This document shows positions 1 to 8,342 of a stretch of DNA of 64,000 nt, one piece after another (position 1 is the stretch's first letter; the number at the start of each line of letters is the position of its first letter). Origin of the DNA: PSRJ01 sp963825305 (lineage in GTDB: Bacteria > Acidobacteriota > Terriglobia > Bryobacterales > Bryobacteraceae). The stretch covers positions 186,001 to 250,000 of the forward strand of contig CAWGTA010000007.1 of assembly GCA_963825305.1 (NCBI GenBank), in the 5' to 3' direction. The translations under genes were made by a program, and so were the position numbers. The notes below the pieces were generated by a model, which had not been told where the DNA came from, ran no database searches, and saw nothing but the letters and a program-made list of their open reading frames with translations.

Positions 1-65
1 ACATCGATGATGAACTTACATCACGGGTGTCATCGGTCGAGTAGCGGACGCCCGTTCCTTCGGTA

Positions 66-341
66 TTACTTGTTTCGCTCGGTTCTCCTATGCTCGCGAC
101 GGCTGTGGCCTGCTCCGACGATCGCGCCTTTGGCCGCGCTCCCACCAGTAGCGGCTCCGAGTGCAGCACCAGCTGCCGCTCCCTTGGCCTTCTCGCCGGT
201 GTTCTTTTGTGGTTGGGCCTGCGTAGCCGGTGGGGGCGGCGTCGATTTCGCAGGCGGCGTTTGAGCTGACGCTGAGGGCAATATCGCGCTCGTCACGGAT
301 ATTGCTGCAATAAAACCCATTACTCTTAATGAATGCTTCAT
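66..341 (-). CDS. Small secreted glycine-zipper protein
   Basis: This 91-residue protein has a clear signal peptide: Lys/Arg at the N-terminus, a hydrophobic core (residues 9-20) and an ASA-Q cleavage site near residue 26. A Pro/Gln-rich linker (residues 28-48) follows, then an Ala/Gly zipper (residues 52-77, AGAALGAATGG and AKGAIVGAG) of the kind found in small outer-membrane or periplasmic Gly-zipper proteins, and a basic tail. The start is supported by a strong AAGGAGG Shine-Dalgarno site just upstream of the ATG. It is transcribed divergently from the DUF502 gene. The fold is recognisable but the function is not known; membrane association through the zipper is an inference. Confidence 0.7.
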   Translation of the reverse strand: MKHSLRVMGFIAAISVTSAILPSASAQTPPAKSTPPPPATQAQPQKNTGEKAKGAAAGAALGAATGGSAAKGAIVGAGHSRREHRRTERNK

Positions 342-566
342 ACGGCCTCCTTTTTAGCTTCTCTGTCCCGATCCGCAACATCCCTTACGGGAACATCTCC
401 GGCGAGGCCCGCTGTCTACCTTCATTATCACGCTCTGCGGTGTCGTTGGCTCCTTTGCGTAACCCCCCATCGCGCCACCCCAGCAAATTTGAGAATGGCC
501 ACTGTTACCCGGATTTTGTGCAGCTGCCCAGCGCATTTTGGCGTCTACAACAATAGGGGGTGGGCA

Positions 567-1175
567 TTGAAGCAGTTCCGCAAATCGGTAGTGCAACCTT
601 TTGTTGTGGGCTTCCTGTTTCTGGTTCCCGTCTACCTCGCAATTCTGCTTCTGCTGAAGGCGGTGAAGTCGCTTGGGAAGCTGGTCCAGCCATTAGTCCG
701 GTTATTGCCTGAATCAGTCCCGGCTGAAACAGTGATCTCCCTTTTGCTCGTGGTGATGCTTTGCATTCTCGTTGGCTTGGTCCTCGGCACCAGATTGGGG
801 CAAGCGATGCGCACACGGATGGAGAGTTCGCTCTTGCAGAAAATCCCGGGGTACGAAGTAGTTCGCAGTATGACCCGGCAACTGGCGGGACAGGGCCAGG
901 AGAGCGAGTGGCAGCCCGCGCTGGCCGAGATCGAGGATGCCCTTGTGCCCGCCTTTATCGTTGAAGAGCATGACGACGGACGCCTGACCGTTTTCGTCCC
1001 TTCTTCTCCGACGCCGCTGGCGGGCGCGATTTACATACTCAACCCCGAACGCGTACATCGGTTGAACGTACCATTCACGCAGGCGGTTAAAGCCGTTACG
1101 CGCTGGGGCTCAGGTTCGAAGGCACTCGTAGAAGCTATGCAGGAACGCCGAACACCGTCACCGCTTAATCGGTGA
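567..1175 (+). CDS. DUF502 family membrane protein
   Basis: The 202-residue product matches the DUF502 family in length and pattern: a short basic N-terminus, one membrane segment at residues 8-27 (PFVVGFLFLVPVYLAIL), a second at about 55-75 (ISLLLVVMLCILVGLVLG), then a soluble domain with the family's P-G-Y-E-V region and the segment V-F-V-P-S-S-P-T-P-L-A-G. The reading frame stays open upstream to 333, but I chose the TTG at 567 because AGGGGG lies six bases before it and because this gives the usual family length. Members are inner-membrane proteins of unknown function. The gene is convergent with the PQQ dehydrogenase that follows, with only about 27 bases between the stops. Confidence 0.85.
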   Translation: MKQFRKSVVQPFVVGFLFLVPVYLAILLLLKAVKSLGKLVQPLVRLLPESVPAETVISLLLVVMLCILVGLVLGTRLGQAMRTRMESSLLQKIPGYEVVRSMTRQLAGQGQESEWQPALAEIEDALVPAFIVEEHDDGRLTVFVPSSPTPLAGAIYILNPERVHRLNVPFTQAVKAVTRWGSGSKALVEAMQERRTPSPLNR

Positions 1176-1202
1176 TGCAATCCTGTCAACCCACAATCGC
1201 TC

Positions 1203-2915
1203 TTACGGTAGCGCAAACACGTAAATCGCATTGTGCCCTCGCGGCGTTTTGAGTTCGGGCACTTCCGCCGCCAGCTCCGGCACCTTCAGGTTGTCACCGG
1301 TCATCACGCACACGTACTGTTTGCCGTTCACCGCATACGTAATCGTGCTGACCGAAATGTTGCCGCCCAGGATCGTTTGCCACAGCATTTTTCCGGTGTT
1401 GGCATCGAAGGCGCGGAAGCGGCGGCTCATATCACCGTGGAAAACGACGCCGCCGGCGGTGGCCAGCATGGCGCCGTTGCCGGGCGCGCGGCCTAGATCG
1501 AAGCGCAGCATTTCGCCGGTTTCGAGATTAATCTTGGCGAGGCCGGTCAGGGCATTTGGATCGGAACCGGGTCGCGGTACCACGTGCCATTCTCCCCGGC
1601 CGGCCGGTCCGGCAATCGTGAGATCGCGGCAGTTATCGATGTACGAAACATATAGAGAGTTATTGTCCGGGTCATAGGCGGTAGGCCAGTAACTGCGCGT
1701 GTTCCAGTAACATACCACGTGGTGCTCTCCGGGCTTCTTAAATACGATGTCCCAGTTGATCGAGGTCTTCCCCGTCTTGGGATCGATATTCGAGATGACG
1801 AAATTCGGATCGTCAAAGGGAAACGGCGTCGCCCAGAGGAATTGGCCGGTGCCGCGATCCAACTCGAAGATGCCCCCTGCTTCTCCCACGGTCACAGCAA
1901 CATCATGCGCCTCGCCGCGCTTCACATCGGGATTGATCCATTTGACGAACTTGGGATCGGGATTGAACGGTGTCCGCAGCAGCGTGCGCTCGTGGGTGTA
2001 GTCCGAATCCCAATCGTCGGCCGGAAGATGCTGGTAATACCAGGCCAGCTTGCCAGTCTTCGGATCCAGCGCCACCGTCGAATTGCTGTAGAGATCGGAA
2101 GGAGCGGTGCGCGACACAGCGTCCGGGTTGCCGTCGTGTCGCAGCATGCGTTGGTCCGGCATAGGGTTGGCGATGCCCCAATAGGTCAGGTTACGCACGG
2201 GGTCATAGGTTCCGGGAAGGCCCCAGGTAGAAGCCAGCCTCTTATCGAGCGCCGCGCCGCCCCAGCTTTCATCCCCCGGTTCGCCCGGCGCGGGTGTGGT
2301 GTAGAAGCGCCAAAGCTCTTTGCCGGTCAGGGCGTCGTGCGCGGCGATGTAGCAGTTTTCGCGCTTACCCCCGCAGGCGCCGCCCGAGATCACCCTGCCG
2401 TCGATCACGATTGGGCCTGAGGTGTGACCGCGTTGATCGGTCTTGGCCTCCCATCGCTGTTCGCCGGTGCGCGCGTCCAGACCTACTACATTACTGTCCG
2501 GGGCCGTGTACAAAATGAGGTCTTGAAAGATCGCGAGATTCTTGGTCCGTGCGGCGCTCGCTACGTTGGCGGGCACCTTGCGCTTGTACTCCCAAAGCAA
2601 ATCGCCGGTGGTCGCATCGAGCGCCTCGACGATGGCGCCGGGAGCGACCACATACATCACCCCGTTGTGTACCAGGGGAATGGTCTCCGTCTGTCCCGGT
2701 CCCATTCCCAACTCCCATGCGAGGTGGAGCTGTGACACATTCTGCTGGTTGATCTGTTTGAGCGGGCTAAAGCGCTGCGCATCGTAGGTGCGGCTGTACA
2801 TCAGCCAATCGTCATCGCTGGGGTGGAGCAGCATCTCCTGCGTGACGGGCTTATAGTTCTGTACCTGCGCCACGGCAGAAATGGCGAAAATTCCCAAGAC
2901 CAAACCGCGAAACAT
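1203..2915 (-). CDS. PQQ-dependent alcohol dehydrogenase (quinoprotein)
   Basis: This is a periplasmic eight-bladed quinoprotein of the methanol/ethanol dehydrogenase superfamily, about 570 residues after the chosen start. It has a signal peptide (MFRGLVLGIFAISAVAQ) and repeated propeller tryptophan-docking motifs such as ALDATTGDLLWEY, GLDARTGEQRWEA, AHDALTGKELWRF and AFDANTGKMLWQT. The segment H-L-P-A-D-D-W-D-S-D-Y matches the region holding the catalytic Asp in related enzymes. No CXXCH motif is present, so electrons must pass to a separate carrier. An in-frame ATG lies at 2924, but GAGAGG fits the ATG at 2915 better. It lies downstream of the second PQQ gene on the same strand. The substrate cannot be told from the sequence. 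Confidence 0.88.
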   Translation of the reverse strand: MFRGLVLGIFAISAVAQVQNYKPVTQEMLLHPSDDDWLMYSRTYDAQRFSPLKQINQQNVSQLHLAWELGMGPGQTETIPLVHNGVMYVVAPGAIVEALDATTGDLLWEYKRKVPANVASAARTKNLAIFQDLILYTAPDSNVVGLDARTGEQRWEAKTDQRGHTSGPIVIDGRVISGGACGGKRENCYIAAHDALTGKELWRFYTTPAPGEPGDESWGGAALDKRLASTWGLPGTYDPVRNLTYWGIANPMPDQRMLRHDGNPDAVSRTAPSDLYSNSTVALDPKTGKLAWYYQHLPADDWDSDYTHERTLLRTPFNPDPKFVKWINPDVKRGEAHDVAVTVGEAGGIFELDRGTGQFLWATPFPFDDPNFVISNIDPKTGKTSINWDIVFKKPGEHHVVCYWNTRSYWPTAYDPDNNSLYVSYIDNCRDLTIAGPAGRGEWHVVPRPGSDPNALTGLAKINLETGEMLRFDLGRAPGNGAMLATAGGVVFHGDMSRRFRAFDANTGKMLWQTILGGNISVSTITYAVNGKQYVCVMTGDNLKVPELAAEVPELKTPRGHNAIYVFALP

Positions 2916-3084
2916 AGCTTTCATCCTCTCTAACATGGTCCAAAAAACCAATTCCAGGCAGTGGGGCAGACGATCGGTTTCCGTCGTCTGCCGGCAGACC
3001 GCGAAAGACGACGGTCTGCCCACGGAAGGCAGCGAAATTCACCTCGCATTTGTTTCTCATCCGCGTTCATCGGCGGCTAACTAT

Positions 3085-5028
3085 TCAAGGCAGTGCGAAA
3101 ACCACCAGACCTGGTGGGGTACCCGCGCCACCGCCGGCGGCGGCGACGATGGCCACATACTGCTTGCCATTCTTGCCGCGGTACGTCATCGGATTCGCCG
3201 TAGCGACGTGATCCAGTTTGACGGTCCAGAGTTCCTTGCCGGTTTTCGATTCGAACGCGCGGAACCGGCTGTCCGAGGTCGAGCCGATGAACAACAAACC
3301 ACCCGCGGTGGCGATGGCGCCGGCGCTATTGGACACACCCGTATGCTGCTTCTCGGGCGGCAGGATTTCGGAAATGCCTAACGGAACCTGCCAGGCAAAA
3401 TCCCCAGTAGCCGCGTTCACCGCGATCAAGCGGCCCCATGGCGGTTTGAAACAAGGCAATGTGCCGAGAGAGCGGCCGCTGGAATCCCGCACCGCCGCGC
3501 CGAAACCTCCCATGCCCCGGGGTCCCGATCGAATATACGGCTCCAACCCCTCGGTGTTTTCCGGCGTATACTTCGGGTTCTTTTCCATCCACCCCACGGC
3601 GGGCGCATCCTTCGTATTCACGAAAATGTACCCCAGCTTCGGATCAATGGCCGTCCCTCCCCAATTCGCGCCGCCCGTGAATCCGGGAAACACCAGCGAG
3701 GGCTTGGATGACTTGCCATCCTCGTGATAGAGAAACGGCGTGAACGGCCCGCCGTTGTATAAACCGCCGGCGCTGTCCCAAAGCTCCTGACAGGCTTTGG
3801 CGTGCTCCGGGGTTGTGTCCGTTGCGGTGACCAGATCGTCCTTCGTGAAGCTCACGCGCGAGATCGGCGGTGGTTTGAGCGGGAAGGGCTGCGTCGGCGC
3901 ATACCATTCGCCGGGCACATCGCCTTGTGCCACGGGGCGCTCTTCCACCCCGAACACGGGTTTACCCGTCACACGATCGAGAATAAACATGTACCCGGAT
4001 TTGCCCACCTGCACCAGCGCGGGAATCTTTTGACCGCCCTTCCGGATATCGATCAGGCTTGGCGCGGGAGGCAGGTTATAATCCCAAAGCTCGTGGTGGA
4101 TGGTTTGGAAATACCATTTCACCTTTCCGGTTTGTGCATCCACGGCCACCAGAGCGTTCCCATAAAGATTGATTCCCGGCCGGTCCCCGCCATAAAAATT
4201 CGCGCCCGGCCCACTCACCGGCAGATACAGCAGGCCGCGCTCTTCATCCACTGTAAGGGCGAAGGCCCAGACATTATTGCCGGTGCGGTTCTGCCAACTA
4301 CCTTTGAGCCAAGTCTCATTGCCCGGCTCGCCTGGCCGTGGAATCGTGTGCAATTCCCAGAGTTGTTTTCCGGTGCGCACGTCATATCCATGAACGTCGC
4401 CCAGTTGTCCACCGGCCTGATCCAGTTGCGGTCCGATGTGGCGCTCTCCGGGGCCGTAGAAATTCGTGCCGAGCAGCAGCAGGTTTTTGTAGATGGTGGG
4501 AGCGCCATCGTAGGGCACGGTCAAGGGGACTTCCCCTTCACGCCCGAATCCCGGATCAATCTTGCCGGTCCGGGCATTCAATGCGACCATCTTCCGCGCG
4601 GTGGTAAAAATGATGCGCGGCGGGCTATTCCGATCTCCTGGCCAATAGCTCACGCCGCGGAACGAGGCCAAACCATCGTTCACTTCGTACGTCCAGATTT
4701 CCTTGCCCGTTTCCGGGTCGAGAGCCACCACGCGATCGCCCGCGGGCAAGTACATGGCGCCGTCCACCACAATCGGAGTGATCTCCTGGTACAGCTCGGT
4801 GGGACTGAGGCCCCGAATAGTCTTACCCTCCCGGTTGAACCCATAGAACCACGCTTGCGCCAAACCGGCGACGTTATTGGTATTGATTTGGTCGAGAGGC
4901 GAATAGCGTGTGCCGGCCAAATCGTGTAGGAACATCGGCCAATCGCCATCGTTGCGCGACCCAGCCTGTTGTGCGAACAAGCCTGCAGGAAGGGCAATCA
5001 GAACGAGTAGACGACTGATATAACTCAT
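3085..5028 (-). CDS. PQQ-binding quinoprotein dehydrogenase
   Basis: This second quinoprotein is about 647 residues long. It has a signal peptide (MSYISRLLVLIALPAGLFAQ) and many propeller motifs: ALDPETGKEIWTYEV, ALNARTGKIDP, GYDVRTGKQLWELHT, AVDAQTGKVKWYFQT, AVNAATGDFAWQV, AFESKTGKELWTVKL. The segment IHHELWDYNLPPAP and the C-terminal MTYRGKNGKQYVAI resemble the glucose-dehydrogenase-like branch of PQQ enzymes. There is no N-terminal membrane anchor and no haem motif. The frame is open to 5211, but the signal peptide fixes the start near 5028 and there is no clear Shine-Dalgarno site. The divergent gene on the other strand begins about 22 bases away, so the two promoters must overlap coding sequence. 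The substrate is unknown. Confidence 0.88.
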   Translation of the reverse strand: MSYISRLLVLIALPAGLFAQQAGSRNDGDWPMFLHDLAGTRYSPLDQINTNNVAGLAQAWFYGFNREGKTIRGLSPTELYQEITPIVVDGAMYLPAGDRVVALDPETGKEIWTYEVNDGLASFRGVSYWPGDRNSPPRIIFTTARKMVALNARTGKIDPGFGREGEVPLTVPYDGAPTIYKNLLLLGTNFYGPGERHIGPQLDQAGGQLGDVHGYDVRTGKQLWELHTIPRPGEPGNETWLKGSWQNRTGNNVWAFALTVDEERGLLYLPVSGPGANFYGGDRPGINLYGNALVAVDAQTGKVKWYFQTIHHELWDYNLPPAPSLIDIRKGGQKIPALVQVGKSGYMFILDRVTGKPVFGVEERPVAQGDVPGEWYAPTQPFPLKPPPISRVSFTKDDLVTATDTTPEHAKACQELWDSAGGLYNGGPFTPFLYHEDGKSSKPSLVFPGFTGGANWGGTAIDPKLGYIFVNTKDAPAVGWMEKNPKYTPENTEGLEPYIRSGPRGMGGFGAAVRDSSGRSLGTLPCFKPPWGRLIAVNAATGDFAWQVPLGISEILPPEKQHTGVSNSAGAIATAGGLLFIGSTSDSRFRAFESKTGKELWTVKLDHVATANPMTYRGKNGKQYVAIVAAAGGGAGTPPGLVVFALP

Positions 5029-5050
5029 GGGCATAATCATGTTAATACAC

Positions 5051-5842
5051 ATGATCCGAACACTTAAGACGCCCCGCACTCCGCTGGCTACTGTGGCGCT
5101 GCTGTTGACCATCACCGCGGCGGCCAACGCCCAATGGGACCCATATCCGTGGAAGAGAGTGCCGCGCACCTCCGATGGTAAGGTCGATTTGAACGCGCCC
5201 GCGCAGCGCACGCCTTACGGCAAGCCCGATCTGTCCGGCTTCTGGATGCCGGAAGATCCGACCAAGTACTTGCTGGACCTCGCCTCCGACATGAAGCCCG
5301 CGGACATACCGCTCAAGCCGGCGGCGCGGGATCTCTACAATAAACGCATCGAAAACAACGGCAAGGACCACCCCGGTGTCTCTTGTCTGCCGTCCGGCAT
5401 ACCGGAAAAAGACAACATCCCCGACGGCCTCAAGTTGGTGCAGACCGAAGACCTGACGCTGCTCCTGCACGAATCCCGCACGATCTACCGGCAGATCTTT
5501 ACGGACGGGCGGCCGCTCCCCAAGAATCCGCAACCAACATGGATGGGGTATTCCATCGGCCATTGGGACAAGGACACGTTCGTGGTAGAGACGATCGGAC
5601 AAAACGGCCGGACCTGGCTCGATATGAAAGGGCTACCGGGTACAGAAGCCTTAAAAGTCACCGAACGTTTTTCCCGGCCGAAAATCGGACACATGGACGT
5701 CCAGGTCACCATCGACGATCCGGAGGCGTATACAAAACCGTGGACGGTTAATATGGCCTGGCGCCTTCTACCCGACACGGATCTCATCGAGAGCATCTGC
5801 GAAGAGAACAACCGGGACCCCGCGCACATGGTCGGAAAGTAA
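5051..5842 (+). CDS. Secreted DGKPDLSG-family protein
   Basis: This 264-residue secreted protein belongs to a family of unknown function expanded in Acidobacteriota. It has a signal peptide (ending TAAANA-Q), the N-terminal repeat DGKVDLNAP / YGKPDLSGFW, then the family core: SCLPSGIP, the segment RTIYRQIFTDGRPLPK, WMGYSIGHWDKDTFVVET, a VTERF...GHMDVQVTIDDP block, YTKPW, and a C-terminal CEEN...HMVGK. The ATG at 5051 gives the best signal peptide, although the frame is open from 5027. It is divergent from the PQQ gene and its stop is only two bases from the stop of the next, convergent, family member. The family's job is unknown; the constant company of quinoproteins suggests a periplasmic partner role. 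Confidence 0.8.
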   Translation: MIRTLKTPRTPLATVALLLTITAAANAQWDPYPWKRVPRTSDGKVDLNAPAQRTPYGKPDLSGFWMPEDPTKYLLDLASDMKPADIPLKPAARDLYNKRIENNGKDHPGVSCLPSGIPEKDNIPDGLKLVQTEDLTLLLHESRTIYRQIFTDGRPLPKNPQPTWMGYSIGHWDKDTFVVETIGQNGRTWLDMKGLPGTEALKVTERFSRPKIGHMDVQVTIDDPEAYTKPWTVNMAWRLLPDTDLIESICEENNRDPAHMVGK

Positions 5843-5844
5843 AT

Positions 5845-6762
5845 CTATTTCTTCGGGTCCTTCCCGACGTAATGAACGGCGTCTCGCTCCTCGCAAACGA
5901 ACTCCATCAGTGCCGTGTCCGGCATGAGTTGATGGTTGACCCGCACGGTGAACGGCTTGGTATAGGCCTTGGGGTCTTCGATGGTGATGTCGATCTGCAT
6001 CAGGCCATACTTCAGCCGCCGCCAACGCTCGGTCATCTTGCCGGAACTAGTCAGAGGGCTGCCCTCCACGTCCAGCCAAACGTCGTCACGGAACCCAGTG
6101 GTCTCCACGACGAAAGTGTCGCCGTCCCAATGTCCGACCGAATACCCATACCACCAGGGTGAGAGATCGTCCTTCGGCAGCGGCCGGCCGTCGGTGAGGA
6201 TCTGGCGGACATTGCCGTTGGCCTCATAGAGAACCACGATCTCGCGCGGAGTTTGCACGATTTTTCGGGGCTGCGGGTGCATGTGAAGCTGGGTCAAACC
6301 GAGCGGCAGGCACAGTGCGTCGGGATTGTCCTTGTTGTCATTCCCTTTTCTCTCGGCCCGCAGCTGTGCGGCCCAAGAGGTGAAGGGGAGGCCCTCTTTG
6401 AAGCCCGCGCCGATGTTGAAGAACTGCGCGATGGGAGGATCGTCCGGTGAAGTAGGAATCGCAAAAGGCAATGGAAGCGTGCCGTTCATCGACGGACCAC
6501 CGCGGCCTGCCGGACCGCCTCCCGTTCCGCCAGCCGGAGCCCGACCGCCTGCCGGGGCGCCTCCCGTACCGCGCGCGGGTTCCCATAACCCGGAGAAGTC
6601 GGGCTTGCCATCAGCCGTCCGGGGCGGCGGCGCCGCTAAGTCGATTTTGCCCTCCTTCGTCCTGGGGCCAGGTGTGGGGTAGCCGGGCCACTGGGCGAGC
6701 ATCGCCATCGGGCTGATTAACAGAGCGGCCAATAGGACGGCTGGGGTTTTGAGCATTTTCAT
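5845..6762 (-). CDS. Secreted DGKPDLSG-family protein with Gly/Ala/Pro insert
   Basis: This 305-residue paralogue of the neighbouring gene has a signal peptide (MKMLKTPAVLLAALLISPMAMLAQ), the tandem DGKIDLAAP / DGKPDFSGLW motifs, then a low-complexity insert at about residues 68-100 made of APAGG/GTGGG repeats that the other family members in this window lack. The core is intact: CLPLGL, RQILTDGRPLPKD, WYGYSVGHWDGDTFVVET, ITIEDPKAYTKPF and CEERDAVHYVGK. The insert sits just after the tandem repeats, so it probably lengthens a linker rather than altering the core. The gene ends two bases from the convergent paralogue and lies beside the broken sugar dehydrogenase gene on the same strand. Confidence 0.8.
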   Translation of the reverse strand: MKMLKTPAVLLAALLISPMAMLAQWPGYPTPGPRTKEGKIDLAAPPPRTADGKPDFSGLWEPARGTGGAPAGGRAPAGGTGGGPAGRGGPSMNGTLPLPFAIPTSPDDPPIAQFFNIGAGFKEGLPFTSWAAQLRAERKGNDNKDNPDALCLPLGLTQLHMHPQPRKIVQTPREIVVLYEANGNVRQILTDGRPLPKDDLSPWWYGYSVGHWDGDTFVVETTGFRDDVWLDVEGSPLTSSGKMTERWRRLKYGLMQIDITIEDPKAYTKPFTVRVNHQLMPDTALMEFVCEERDAVHYVGKDPKK

Positions 6763-6789
6763 ATTCGTCTTAGATAAAGAGAACCACTG

Positions 6790-8006
6790 CTACTGATCCG
6801 CCGGCTCGATTCTCAGCACCGTCCCATCGGCAACGTCGCCTCTGGCTGCGCGCTCCGTGGCCACGTAGATGTAGCCGTCCGGACCCTGCTGGACGTCGCG
6901 AATGCGCTCATGCAGCGGTATCAGCAGCCCCTCCCGGTGCTCGGCTTGCGAAGGTTGGTTGAAAGCCATCCGCACCAGTTGCTGCGTGGTCAGCGCACCA
7001 ATGAAGAGGTTATTCTTCCACTTGCGGAAACTTGTCGCCGGTGTAGAAGATGATGCTGGACGGGCTGATGGAGGGCACCCAGAAAATCCGCGGGTTGTCC
7101 ATGCCGGGCCGCGCCCAGGGCTCCTCGGAAACCAGCGTTCCGGTGTAGTTGCGGCCCATGGACACCAGCGGCCAACCATAGTTGTGGCCGCGGACCAGGA
7201 TGTTGACTTCGTCCCCGCCCATGGGACCGATCTCGGCTTGCCACAGCTCGCCCGTTTCCGGATGGACCGCCAGGCCATAGCCGTTGCGGTGGCCGTAGGT
7301 GAAGATTTCGGGTTTGGCGTCGGCGCGCCCGACGAAGGGATTGTCCGGGGGCACGGTGCCGTCGTCGCGGAGGCGCAGCGTTTTGCCGACGTGATTATCC
7401 AGCTTTTGTGCCTTCATCCGCAGACTGTTGTCGTCGGTGCCGTTGCAGCAGATGCGGTCGCGGTCACCGACGGTCACGTAGAGCGTGGCGTCCGGCGTGA
7501 AGAAGATTCTGCCTGCCAGATTGCCGCCGGTCTCCCATGCGTCGGCGACGAAGATCTCCTGAACATCGGTGAGCTTGGATCCCGCTCAGATGTCCGCGAG
7601 CGACGGCCAGCGTGATGCCGCGATCACCGCGCTTGGGATAGGAGACGTAGACCAACTGATTCTGCGCGAACTTGGGATGGACGGCCAGGAAGTGCAGGGA
7701 GTCGGCGGCCTCGTCTGGAGGCGTGGGTGAAGTCCAGACCGGTTCCGGCGCCAGAACGCCATCGCGGATCATGCGCAGGCGGCCGTTGCGCTCAGATACC
7801 AGGATGGTTCGCGCGTCAGGGAACGCCAGACTCCAAGGATGGAACAATCCGGTCGCGACCGGCACCACGCGGATCTTGCCGCCCTGCACATCGAATATTT
7901 GGGGGCCGCTGACGGCCGGCTGCGCCTGCTGCGCGCGGGTCGGCGCGGAAGCAAGTAGCAGAACGACAAGCGACAAAGGGGCGAATCGCCTTATGTGGTT
8001 GATCAT
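6790..8006 (-). pseudogene. Sorbosone/glucose-dehydrogenase-type quinoprotein, two frameshifts
   Basis: Three reading frames join into one PQQ-dependent sugar dehydrogenase of the GSDH family. Frame 1 (7464-8006) gives a signal peptide and HPWSLAFPDARTILVSERNG. Frame 2 (up to about 7580) gives GSKLTDVQEI, VTVGDRDR, YGHRNGYGLAVHPETG and GGDEVNILVRGHNYGWPL. Frame 3 (6790 to about 7025) gives WKNNLFIGAL and RDVQQGPDGYIYVATE. Frame is restored by deleting one base in the CCC at 7581-7583 and one at about 7024, so the lesions are single-base insertions. The protein would be about 405 residues and otherwise complete. This may be a recent pseudogene or a sequencing error. An intact relative lies at 37984-39279. 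Confidence 0.8.
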
Positions 8007-8125
8007 CTTTTCTATAGACGCTATCCCGAGGGCTTGTAGCGTGTCAAGCGTCCTTCCGGAACGTGAAAACCTGTAGTAACTTTAGCCGTACTCTTCGATC
8101 GAAAGGCAAGACGCCGCCAAGTTCA

Positions 8126-8337
8126 ACGGCACCTGAAAGGGTGACGGCGGGCAGGTCCACGCCTCCGGACGCCGAGGCAGCAATGTGCGCGTGATGGAGC
8201 AGGACTACCGCGACCTCTCCGGCCGCTTCGACAAAATCGCCTCCGTGGGGATGTTCGAGCATGTGGGACGCCGCCGCGCTCCCGGATATTTCCGCAAAAT
8301 TGCCGAGCTACTGGAACTGCTGAAAGCTGATTGCTGA
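8126..8337 (+). pseudogene. Fragment of a cyclopropane-fatty-acid synthase-like methyltransferase
   Basis: The frame reads SNVRVMEQDYRDLSGRFDK, then IASVGMFEHVGRR and PGYFRKIAELLE. This is the middle of a CFA-synthase/mycolic-acid-type SAM methyltransferase (the DYRD...GRFD.I.S..MFEHVG block). It is cut off on both sides: a stop lies at the 5' edge and the frame ends about 70 codons later in a heptamer-repeat sequence that abuts the modBC stop. No start or SAM-binding GCGWG motif is present here. The missing N-terminal half resembles the fragment on the opposite strand at 43229-43734. Confidence 0.65.
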
Positions 8338-8342
8338 AAGCT
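8319..8342. repeat. Short heptamer repeat (AGCTGAN type)
   Basis: The 24 bases read as units of about seven bases, GCTGAAA, GCTGATT, GCTGAAA, GCT, on the plus strand (TCAGCNN units on the minus strand). The same unit recurs at 20889-20985. The repeat overlaps the last codon of modBC and the end of the methyltransferase remnant. Confidence 0.5.

Noticed and set aside
3802..4929. Long plus-strand open frame opposite the PQQ gene
   Set aside because: It is antisense to clear propeller coding sequence, has no domain or ribosome-binding site, and results from high GC. Similar shadows at 14716-15897, 22101-23507, 27113-28663 and 37927-38934 were left out for the same reason.
8044..8262. Minus-strand small ORF after the sugar dehydrogenase
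   Set aside because: It is antisense to the recognisable methyltransferase remnant and has no family pattern of its own.
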